NCBI RefSeq assembly: GCF_020536995.1
Contig: NC_068359.1
Location: 77,371,821-77,435,820 of the forward strand
Direction: 5' to 3'
Source: Dreissena polymorpha
Taxonomy: Eukaryota > Mollusca > Bivalvia > Myida > Dreissenidae
Length of the DNA: 64,000 nt
This document shows positions 1 through 11,100 of the stretch, piece after piece. The notes under the pieces were generated by a model that saw nothing but the letters and a program-made list of their open reading frames with translations, was not told where the DNA came from and did no database searches. The translations under genes were made by a program, and so were the position numbers. How positions within the stretch are numbered: position 1 is the first letter of the stretch; each line of letters begins with the position of its first letter.

Positions 1-80
1 GGTTTACCTAATGTCATATTATGAAATTTGCACCGCCCTCTGGCGGCCATCATTTTCCAACGGACCGGCTGAGATATCAT
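1..80. repeat. Fragment of the ~135-bp 'ctggcggccat' array family
   Basis: ctggcggccat, ttttccaacggaccg and gagatatcattaaa match units of the arrays at 18800-19850 and 21483-22360. Cut by the window edge. Confidence 0.6.
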
Positions 81-1127
81 TAAAACTAAGGATGTTCACG
101 GATATCAAAATTAGTATCCGGATGTTCGAATGTGATATCCAAATAATATCCGGATAACCGTGTAGATTGGCCTTAGCGGTCGAATTCGTGAGTCATAGTG
201 TCTTAATATCGCCGATATATCGTATATTATTTTCTTAACAGTTATGAATTAATAACCATAAATACTAACAATATAGGCAATACCATATTATCTAATGTCA
301 TCTTCCACTGTGTTGCGTGCAATGTTATTATGGGTGAAAATGAAGTTTAAGGTGTCGAGTCTGCCTTGTATTAGGTAAATCCTTACTTGCGACGTGAACG
401 TATGGAGACATCTGTGTGCATGTATTTATGTTTAGAGAACCGTCTTATCAGCGCGATGAGCGGACTAAATTAATTAGCATATTAAACTGTGACATATTTG
501 TTTTACAGCCCTGTCAACGAAACTGAACTGTTGATATGTTATTCTGTATACCATCCAAACAGAGTTGTGAATGCAACACCTGCTATTTATGAGTTATGCA
601 CTTGCGTAATTGTGATTATTGTCGTGTAGGTTCGCAGATGAAACTGCCTGCCAAGGCCTATAACTTTTGCTGCATCATTTGATGGACATTGACAAAAGAT
701 AGTGTTCGTTTGGCTAAATAAAGGGTTAAAGGTCTAATGTCGCTCACATGAGATCCGAAGGACCTGAATTGTTTTAAACAGGTTTTGTTATGTTTAATGA
801 GAAACGAGAAATATCTTTAAATACATATACAAGGCGTTGGTATTGGTCCGTATTGGTGAAAGATAATCATTTATATCGATGTTATCAAAGAAAGCAAATG
901 AATTTTCCTGCGCAGTTTTTAGCAGATGCAAACCCAAATTAATTACGGGGTGTTGCGCCAGCTTCGTTGCTTTTCCGCATTATTAGATAAAATTGACCCT
1001 TTATCTATAGATACTTAACATTAATGCAAAAGAACGGACATGCATACAAAAACAAGACGACGGGTCACACGCAAATCATTCATTCATATTTAAAATATGT
1101 ATGCGTGAGTTCTTAGAGCAGACCTGT
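81..1127. other. No gene seen
   Basis: AT-rich sequence without supported coding or RNA features. 85-165 contains several imperfect ggatatc/atccggat repeats, probably a relic of an inverted-repeat element. Confidence 0.4.
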
Positions 1128-1296
1128 TTAACCCATTTATGCCTACCGTCTAGTAAAAAGGTCTTGGCAAACAGCGTAGACCCAGATGAGACGCCGCATC
1201 ATCATCAGGGTCTGCGCTGTACGCTTCAAGGAATTTCTGTAAGAAAAAATCTATATATAGAAATGAATATTCTAGACATCCCTAATTTTATTTTTT
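1128..1296 (+). mobile_element. MITE family A, truncated copy
   Basis: Starts TTAACCCATTTATGCCTA and runs through gtagacccagatgagacgcc to catccctaatttt, collinear with the complete copy at 51230-51459. The second half of the central palindrome and the 3' terminal repeat are lost or decayed. Confidence 0.75.
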
Positions 1297-2258
1297 ATTA
1301 GATTGTCAATACAATCGGAAATCATCGCAATCATGCTTAATAAAAAGGTCAATATAGTGGAATAATTCAAATTATTAAAAACATTATTTATCGCGAAATT
1401 GTCGAAAACACATTAAGGATTTATTATTGACATATCATAATATCGCCGTATATCTTCATTTAAAATATATCAGGTCAAAGTAAAATTCCAGTTCACATAA
1501 ATAAATCTATAGCGTTTATTTAACGATTCTTTTACTGAACGCGAACTGACCTTGATACCTTGTGGGATGGAATGTCATGCATTTAAAGTGAGGTCACGAT
1601 TCCATTCCTGGAACGAAGGTCTGTTTAAAATTTGATATTTTTATTATTAAGGGTCAATATAAAGAATTTCAGTTAAAAGAATTTGAATTTCGTTCAAAAA
1701 GATTTCCAGTTTAGGGAACTTATATGGTATAAAATATATGAGTGCACAGAATACAATATGGTAGTCATTACTAAATATGAGAACATAGCCTTTAATTACA
1801 AACGCTTCGGCGCTAACAATCTGCTAAATAAATATATAGGGACACACAAAGTTTATTGATGTTGTGAGTAGTGTGTGAAACAGTTGTAACTCTTCCGCAT
1901 GTTTTATTAGAGTAAACGATGACATTGTTTCACGCCCAGTTAAAAACGTTGCAAAACGACCTGCTGCATACCTTTTCATAAAAGCCCACGCAACATCTGA
2001 AATTTGTTCACCATTACCTTCTCAAAATAAAAACGTCAATTGAATTACCGGTTAAAGAAATGGGATAGCTTTTTGTAGACGGGACCTTATCTATTTCGTA
2101 CAGTTTTGGTATTTTTAACAAATACGAAAACCCCATGCATTCATTCGGTCTGGAGATTTTATTCAAATTTTATTGGACACATACACAGGTCAGCTGGAGT
2201 ACAAAAGCTGGCTTATACAGCAACGCCGGGAAAAGAAGGACCAAGACTCGTGTGAGAC
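1297..2258. other. No gene seen
   Basis: AT-rich, multiple stops in all frames, no recognised repeat family. Confidence 0.4.
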
Positions 2259-2471
2259 TTAACCCTTTCAGTGCGGGAACCGAATTTTAAAGACCTTTGC
2301 AAACAGTTTGGATCCAGATGAGACGCCACAGAACGTGGCGTCTCATCAGGATCCAAACTGTTTGCTATTCTGATAGTATTTTTTGAAAAAAATCGAAGAA
2401 AATGCTAATTTTAGAAATTCAGCAGACGACATTTAAGCAGACTACAAATTTCCCAGCATGCAAAGGGTTAA
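2259..2471 (+). mobile_element. MITE family B, 213 bp
   Basis: Starts TTAACCCTTTCAGTGCGGGA and ends CCAGCATGCAAAGGGTTAA. The core is a long palindrome around gatgagacgccacagaacg, with GTTTGGATCC arms. Copies of 213-215 bp at 8294, 39858 (inverted) and 49434 show that these are true ends. TTAA termini suggest TTAA target duplication. Non-coding. Confidence 0.9.
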
Positions 2472-2554
2472 AGGAAATATTCTATGTTGCGCAGGCAATG
2501 TTCACAAGGTTTAATAATAGAGTTTTACAGAAAACAGTCTAAACAAGACTATTG

Positions 2555-2840
2555 CCAAGCAATTTATGTCCCCTACCGGCTCCACCATTGTCAGAAAATT
2601 ATTATTATTATTATATATTTGTTGCCATAGCAACCAGAATTTTTTTGACATAGGAACAAAATGAAATGACGTGCATAATGTCCATTTTGCCATCTATCCA
2701 TGTTTCAAGAAAAAACTATTGAAACTTTTAAAAGTTATCGCAGGATCCAGAAAAGTGTGACATACTCACAGACTGACTGACTGACGGACACACAGAGCGC
2801 AAACCATAAGTCCCCTCCGGTGAAACCGGTATGGGGACAA
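2555..2840 (-). repeat. Hairpin-ended repeat (GTCCCC type), inverted copy
   Basis: Contains ttgccatagcaaccagaat, catcca, a ggatcc-agaaaa-tgtga stretch and a terminal hairpin at 2809-2838 (tcccctccggt / accggtatgggga). The same parts occur in opposite order at 46745-47270. Confidence 0.65.
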
Positions 2841-3516
2841 CAACTGACAGGCGTGTTTTTGATGTTCATTATGTCAAAATAAAAAGGCGACCTATATCTA
2901 CTGGCTATGGGATTTATCATTCGCATAATTTGTAGAGGATTTTAATTTTATGTTGCATACCGAACCTTGAAACTATGATAATTGAAGTCTGAGAGTTTGT
3001 AGTTTAAACTTTCAGAACTCATGTCAGGTCTGGTGACGGAAATGCATCAGGCCGAAAGAAATTGAAGTACTTTAAACATTAAAATGGGTCTACCAAGGGT
3101 AATCAGTGTGAAATTTATTAAACATCTGCGCAACAGTTAAGCTAGTCCTAAGAAACAATGCTTTTTGTTTATTCCACTTTATTAGTGTAATGTACATCTT
3201 TCCATTCACTCGCCTGCTGAACACGATGGAAAAAGTAGCAGATATAATCATCCTTGTTGCATAAAAACCTAAGGGACTTTTTCACATATTTTACCTATTG
3301 TTTTTAAGATGTCATTAAATGTATTTACCCACAAAACTATTAAAGTTGGAATATAACATACAATTTAAAAAAATGGTTTAATAAAAAATATTGCATTCCC
3401 TGGGACTTTGAACCTTAACCTCTAAACTACAGTCTAATGAGCGATCACAACATTTCTTAGTCTTGTGACAATACTTGCATATTCAAAAACCATGCTACTA
3501 ATACAGATATTTAAAA
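2841..3516. other. No gene seen
   Basis: AT-rich spacer without supported features. Confidence 0.4.
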
Positions 3517-4275
3517 CAAGAGGGCCATGATGGCCCTGAATCGCTCACCTGACTCATTAAGATCAGATGAAAACTATGACCTCTATTGTCTACACAATGT
3601 TTTTCTATGATTTGACCTAGTGACCTAGTTCCTGACTCTAGATGACCCAAATACAGTCCCAATCCAGATTTCATCAAGATAAACATTCTGACAACAGTTC
3701 ATAAATATTGGATGAAAACTGTGACCTCTATTGTCAACACAAGGTTTTTCTATTTATTTGACCTAGATTTTTACCCCAGATGACCCAAATACAATCCCAC
3801 CCAGATTTCATCAAGAATTCTGACCAAATTTCATAAAGGTTGGATGAAAACTGTGATCTCTAATGTCTACACAAGGTTTTTCTATTATTTGACCTAGTGA
3901 CCTAGTTTTTGACCCCAGATGACCCAAATAAAATCCCAACCCAGATTTCATCAAGGTAAACATTCTGACCAAATTTCATAAAGATTGGATGAAAACTGTG
4001 ACCTCTATTGTCTACAGAAGGTTGTTCTATTATTTGACCTAGTGACCTTGTTTTTGACCCCAGATGACCCAAATACAATCCCAAACCGGATATCATCAAG
4101 ATAAACATTTTGACCAAATTTCATCAAGATTGGATGCAAACTGTGACCTCTACTGTCTACACAAACAAATTGTTGACGGACGGACGCACGTACACACGCA
4201 GGCACGCACAACGGACGCCGGACATCACACGATCACATAAGCTCACCGTGTCACTTCATGACAGGTGACCTAAAA
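3517..4275. repeat. Hairpin-ended tandem repeat, AGCTCACC type
   Basis: Opens acaagagggccatgatggcc with cgctcacctga and ends in ggacgg-cggacgccgg followed by agctcaccgtgtcac/gacaggtgac. Between lie about four diverged ~125-150-bp units with tgaccta-gtgaccta, gacccaaatac and gattggatgaaaactgtgac. No coding potential; open frames here are accidents of the repeat. Confidence 0.8.
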
Positions 4276-4325
4276 ATATGTGTCGGAGATAAACATGAAC
4301 AGTTGTGGTTAAAATCCCATAGAAA

Positions 4326-4412
4326 CAAGGGCTGTTTGTAAAACATGCATGCCCCCCTATATGGGCTTTAAGTTGTAGTAGCAGCCATTGTGTGAATACG
4401 TTTGTTGTCACT
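4326..4412 (+). repeat. 5' end fragment of the 145-bp-array element
   Basis: aagggctgtttgtaaaacat through gcagccattgtgtgaatacg matches the starts of the elements at 10148 and (inverted) 37560-37650. It is then replaced by the GTA microsatellite, which may have grown inside this element. Confidence 0.7.
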
Positions 4413-5053
<641 letters not shown>

Positions 5054-5059
5054 TACAAG

Positions 5060-5872
5060 ACCAATACTTAAGAATGATCAAATGGGAAAAGGTAACCTAG
5101 CACTGGCAGTAAATATGGGGCTCATTTATAGGTCAGATTTGGAATCTCTGCTGTAAAATGAGATTTTGAATGAATTAAAGGGAGGCAATTCTGTAATAAA
5201 AAGAACATGCATAAACCGTAGTTGTTTCCCTTGTTTGAACCATGCTAAATTCTTACAAGTTTGGAAAGAATTGGATGAAAAATTTGGACTTTATTGCATA
5301 AACACCATTTTCTCAATTCAAGGGGAGGTAATTCTGTACTTCATGGACCAATAATGCTCATTTTTTGTAGGGTTTGTGTCCTCATTGATATAAAGACACT
5401 GTGCAAATTTGGAAAGGATCGGACAAAAAATATGGAAGATTTTTTAAAGTTTTCACAAAATAGGCAAAAAAACGAATAAACATGCAAAGTTCAACGAGCT
5501 CCTGCGGCCATGTTTTTTGACGAATCAAATTTCTTTGAACAACTTTTTCAGGGGAGCCTTCAAAGGTCATCCCTGTGAAATTTTTTGAAAATCTGATGAG
5601 CGGTTTCTGACAAGAAGATTTTTTAAGGTTTTTACCATATATGGTCATGGCGGCCATCTTGGTTATGCGATCAAATTTTTTTTAACAATTCTTTTGTCCC
5701 ATGACCTAGGGATGCTCCACATGAAATTTAGTTGAAATTGGCTCAATGGTTTAGTAGAAGAAGATGTTTACAAATTGTTTACAGACAGACAGACGGACGG
5801 ACGGACGGACGGACGCCGGACGCTGAGTGATCACAATAGCTCACCTCGAGCTATCGCTCAGGTGAGCTAACA
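5060..5872. repeat. Interspersed repeat ending in AGCTCACC hairpin
   Basis: Contains gggaggcaattctgtaataa, atggcggccatcttgg, then cagacagacggacggacgga-ccgg and a terminal hairpin at about 5838-5870 (tagctcacctcgag / ctcaggtgagcta). Same end type as 3517-4275. Confidence 0.75.
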
Positions 5873-6160
5873 AGAGCTGTGTTTGCGAAACACAATGCCC
5901 CCTACTGCGCTGCTTTAAAGCCATATATTTGACGTTTGACCTTGAAGGATAATCTTCACCTTTCACCACTCAAAATGTGCAGCTCCATGAGATACACATG
6001 CATGCCAAATATCAAGTTGTTATCTTCAACATTGCAAAAGTTATGCCCAATGTTAAAGTTTTGGGACAGGCACACACATACAATGACAGACAGACACATA
6101 CAATGACAGACAGACATATACAATGACAGACAGACAGGCCAAAAACAATATACCCCAATC
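5873..6160 (+). repeat. Hairpin-ended repeat family D, left part
   Basis: Starts aacaagagctgtgtttgcga, then atgccccct, gacgtttgaccttgaagga, tgcagctccatgagatacac and agacagacaggcc. Matches 23563-23995 and (inverted) 54338-54612. Its terminal hairpin is interrupted by the insertion at 6161 and resumes at about 7082-7105 (aatcattcgattcgggggca). Confidence 0.8.
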
Positions 6161-7081
6161 CAGGGATCATATTTTCCCGCAACATCAATCGGTCCGGATA
6201 TAAATGGGGAAAATTATCCGAAAATGTATATCCGAAATCATGACAAATTACGTTAAAATATATACCATTGATTTTGCCATTCATGAAGGTGGTATAATAC
6301 ATGTACAAGTAAAATTCCCTTAGGCATTTTTTTTAAAACGGAACGAGTTTTCTCAATAGCTTACAAACATGCACTGAACCAAACAAATGTCTGTGCGTAG
6401 GTTGGCTACTGACAACAACAACTAAATATTTAATAAATAATTTGTTGTCAAATAACCCACGGCCGATAGTTTAGATGCGTAGGGATTTAATCACGAGAGC
6501 GAAGCATTTGAAACTATGCATCTAATTTTCCGGTCGTGAGTTATTCAACAACAAAGTATAAAGTACACGAATTGTTTCGGTTCTAACACGGTTTTACTAA
6601 AGATTTATTCAATGTATATTATTTTGCTTGTGCACTATTTTATGTGAAGATCCGCCCATAAAATAACTTTCGGCTGTTCTGTCGATCAGATCCGCGACTT
6701 TCATTCATAATTATATTACCGGATTATTACGCTGGTGGAAAATGTATCGGCATGTTTTCTTTAGTTACGGCGCGTGCATTCAGACGCGTCTTTTCGGATG
6801 CGTCTTTAATCCGCTGTTCACAAGTTTTTGATTCTTGGTCTGACGTGCAATAAACCGGTCATGACCGGTTTAGAGACTGCAGCGAATGGTTTATCACACC
6901 TAATCGAGATAAGAATGTCATTAGGGTGTGTTAGCATGTACACTGTGTAATCGATTTCATGACATGGGAATTTTAATAGCAAACAGAATCGGACCGACTG
7001 TTTGGGATTTTCAATCGGTCTTTCATGACCCCAATCGGTCTAGGACCGACAAAACCGAAAAAAATATGATCCCTGCGGCGC
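6161..7081. mobile_element. Non-autonomous DNA element (CAGGGATCAT termini) inserted in family D
   Basis: Left end CAGGGATCATATTTTCCCGC; the right end is its inverse, atatgatccctg, at 7064-7075, followed by a few extra G/C bases. CCCAATC flanks both sides, a likely 7-8-bp target duplication. Internal sequence contains cggtc-rich subterminal repeats and a palindromic pair (acccacggccgatag / ttccggtcgtgagt). No transposase. The ~8-bp duplication and CAG end suggest hAT; inferred. Confidence 0.65.
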
Positions 7082-7501
7082 GGGCCCAATCATTCGATTC
7101 GGGGGCATACACATATTGATTTTAAGTGTTACAGTGACTTTCCATACACAAGACAGTATTTTAAACATTTTTTTCAAAATACATAATAACAATATATAGA
7201 CAGGTAATGCAAGTTATTTATTCATTCAAATTTTTATTGTCACTTCCTTACAAATTCACAAGCATAGATGGAAGATAAGTAAATTTAAATGCAAATGGAT
7301 ACATGTTAATTTTAACAAACATTATTGAATTGTTTTCTTTAAAGAAATATAGGATATTTAATATTTATGTATACTTATGTAGCAAGTTAATATCACTAAA
7401 AAATGCTTTGCATTTTTTAGTTAGATATCTGCCTATTTAACAACTTGCTTACATTTTCAAAACAAATAACTATTTCAACACAGAAATACAATGTATGTAT
7501 T

Positions 7502-8199
7502 CTATTTGTGAAATCCAAATGATTGGGACTTTTCACCCAATATGTTCACATGGAAACCCTTTGATTTGGCATGTTGCAAATTTTTCTTGATATAATCCAT
7601 TGCATTAAACCTCTCTGCCTTGGCCTGAAACAAATTCACTCGCCGCTGCAGCTTCTTCTTCTTTTTTAAAATCAACTGGAATCGTTGCTTTCTCATTAGG
7701 GGCCAAACGCGTTTGCGCTGCTTTTTCAACCTATGTTTACGCATCTTCTTGCGCCGCAGGTTCACCATAACTATAGCCAGCTTTTCCACAGCTGTTCCCG
7801 GGGATTCAATCACTATCTGTCTTGCTCCAGGGGTATCAATCGGCACAATATCTTTCCTATATGCAGGAGTTTCGACTATGGAGGATTGGTTTATGTTCTT
7901 TGGGCAGTCATAAGAGAACGTTGGGTGTACAATATCTATTTTCTCCACTGGTATACCAACACTCTGTAAATTGTGTTGATAATAAACAATTGGAAGCCTT
8001 AGATCCCATAATTGTAGAGTTTTATCAAGTGCCAATGTTTGGTGGGGCATTGTTGGTGGAGAGGTTGTTATAGGAAAGGGTTGATACACAGTTGGCCCAG
8101 TCTGTCCATGCATACCAAGATTATGATGATACATGTACCCTGGTAGCCCTGTCTGTCCGTGCATTCCATATTGAGGCAAGGTGGTGGCGCACTTGTATC
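7502..8199 (-). CDS. AURKAIP1: AURKAIP1 last coding exon (mS38 domain)
   Basis: On the minus strand the exon follows a pyrimidine-rich acceptor (cctttttccag, 8210-8200) and begins GATACAAG. It carries all but the first 24 codons and the entire basic mS38 domain, ending in TAG at 7504-7502. The open frame continues upstream of 8199 to an ATG at 8254, but that extension is intron sequence: the acceptor and the phase match to the exon at 23001-23075 are better. Possible poly(A) signals (AATAAA on the minus strand) lie at 7238-7233 and 7222-7217, giving a 3' UTR of about 260-290 nt. Confidence 0.88.
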
Positions 8200-11100
8200 C
8201 TGGAAAAAGGCAAATTAACTTAATCATTTGTTTCAATATTATATAGCAAGACATTCATTGGAATATTATACATGTACAATTAAAATAGTGGTATTAACCC
8301 TTTCAGTGCGGGAACCGAATTTTGAAGGCCCTTGCAAACAGTTTGGATCCAGATGAGACGCCACAGAACGTGGCGTCTCATCAGGATCCAAACTGTTTGC
8401 TATTCTGATAATATTCTTTGAAAAAAATCGAAGAAAATGCTAATTTTAGAAATTCAGCAGACCACATTTAAGCAGACGACAAATTTCCCAGCATGCAAAG
8501 GGTTAACTAGCACAATACAGTCCAGAGAATTATACCATGAGAAGCGCTCATTCAAGCTGGTCAGTTCCACCCATATTTACAGTTACAGATAATGGCAAGA
8601 TGCCAATTAATGTGCGCTGCGGTCAGCATCCCTGCATGATTAGAGTAATTGAGGGACCATAAAAGTTGATAAAAAGTTGGCTGGTATCACTTCTGAGGTA
8701 CCTTCTGCCTTTCTAGTATTTCACATTAACACAGTATTTTATTCACTACAAAATCCTGGAAGCACATGCAAAAATTGTTGGAAATCTAGATTTTATACCT
8801 TGTGCATAATAAAATTGCGAGGCAATTGTTTGAGTTTTTTTATTTCTACAGACAAATGAAAATGAGAGGATTGCTTAGATAAGGTATATAAAACATCAAA
8901 CATTGTATCAGGAACGCTGGCCAAGTTGTTTAAGTGGTAGACATTTTACTCCAGAACTCCAGGGGTCAGTGGTTCGAGCCCTGCTGAGGGTTATCTTTTT
9001 TCTTTTTTTTTAATGTTATTTAATGTTGTTTAACCTAATCATGTACATCCTGTAGGAGCTGTCTAATCAGAGTATACTTATTTTGCAATAGTGGTTCAAG
9101 GCGTCATAAGGACTGAATTTGCTTAGTACTATAACTGTAATAGTTTAATTTGTAAGTTGTTTACTTGGCCTGGAAATTATCTCTTAAATAGAATAAGCGT
9201 GGTCTTTATCAATATTATTGAGGACTCATTTAAAGCAATACATTATTATACCTTTACATATGTGTATTAGAAAATATTAACGTTAAGTAGAACCTGAGAA
9301 ACAATTAAAAGAGCCATTCAATGAGCTTTCCGTTGTACACAAAGTGTTGTATCTTTTGGAGAGTCTAGAACAGATTTAAGCTTAAGTTATAAATGATTGA
9401 GGACAATTTTTACTCTTCTTGTTTGTACATTTTATTGTACTCATAGTGTTTAGAAATTTTTCAACATGTCACTTAAATTAATATTTTTAAATTTTATAGA
9501 TATAAGATTTTATGTTTAAAATCTTGTGCACACAAAATCAAAGGATGCACTGTGTCAATATTGAGCATTTGTTGTCAGTCCCTTGGCAAAAATGTAGTTA
9601 ACTCCCATAGATAAGTGTTATGTAAGTGTTAACTTCGAATAAAATATCTTAAAATGTGACCTTTTAGCATGGTTAGCAAAACAATGCACACTGTGAGCTT
9701 AATTACTGCATTGATCTGTGAATAAACTTGTGTGACATCGTTTTTGTCTGGATATTTTGTTTTGATTTTATTGACAACAATACATTTTGAAATTAATAAT
9801 GTATCAAAATGTCTCAAATGTTATTACTCCAGTACATATTGTTTATACATGTACCTATTTTTTATGAATATGAATTCTGAATTTTGAAATATTTCATGTA
9901 TTTTAAATATCTTAAATTATATATTTTACTGTTTTTTAATTAACTTATAAGTATAAACATATATCGTGAAAACATGCAAAACTGTTCAAGGTTTTTATTA
10001 CAAGAAGAATTATTAGAATACATGGTTAAACAGTACTTGGAAGCAACTTGAAACCACACCAGCCCAGTGCAGTTTTATGGCCCCTAATCACCCTACCATG
10101 CTGAGAGACTGACCACAGCCCACATGTGGCCCATCAGCAGTAACTGTAACAAGGGCTGTTTGTAAAACATGCATGCCCCCCATATGGGCTGTCCGTTGTA
10201 CTGGCAGCCATTGTGTGAATACGACTTTTGTCACTGTGACCTTGACCTTTGACCTAGTGACCTCAAAATCAATCGGGGTCATCTGCAAGTCACGATCAAT
10301 GTAACTATGAAGTGTCATGATCCTAGGCAAAAGCGTTCTTGAGTTATCATTCGAAAATCATTTTACTATTTCGGGTCTACGTGACCTTGACCTTTGACCT
10401 TGTGACCTCAAAATCAATAGGGGTCATCTGCGAGTCATGATCATTCTACCAATAAAGTTTCATGATCCTAGGCATATGCGTTCTTGAATTATCATCCGAA
10501 AATCATTTTACTATTTCGGGTCACCGTGACCTTGACCTTTGACCTAGTGACCTCAAAATCATTAGGGGTCATCTGCGAGTCATGATCAATCTACCCATGA
10601 AGTTTCATGATCCTAGGCATATGCGTTCTTGAGTTATCATCCGGAAACCATTTTACTATTTCGGGTCACCGTAACCTTGACCTTTGACCTAGTAACCTCA
10701 AAATCAATAGGGGTCATCTGCGAGTCATGTTCAATCTACCCATGAAGTTTCATGATCCTAGGCATATGCGTTCTTGAGTTATCATCCGGAAACCATTTTA
10801 CTATTTCGGATCACCGTGACCTTGACCTTTGACCTAGTGACCTCAAAATCAAAAGGGGTCATCTGCAAGTCATGATCAATATACCTATGAAGTTTTATGA
10901 TTCTAGGCCCAAGCGTTCTTGAGTTATCATCTGACAACCACCTGGTGGACGGACGGACCGACCAACAGACAGACCGACATGAGCAAAGCAATATACCCCC
11001 TCTTCTTCGAAGGGGGGCATAAATATGCTTCAGCCAAGCCAGCCTAAACTAGAAATGGCGCGGCAGAGGCTGACGCGTATCCCCACGCTGCATGTTTGAC

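Noticed and set aside
8200-8254. ATG at 8254 (minus) as the start of the AURKAIP1 exon (MSCYIILKQMIKLICLF)
   Set aside because: The sequence 8200-8210 is a good splice acceptor and the upstream exon at 23001-23073 joins in phase with a plausible presequence; the hydrophobic extension is translated intron.
8915-8993. A functional tRNA gene
   Set aside because: Box B is good, but the acceptor stem does not pair and no CCA-proximal structure is evident; more likely a SINE head or pseudogene.
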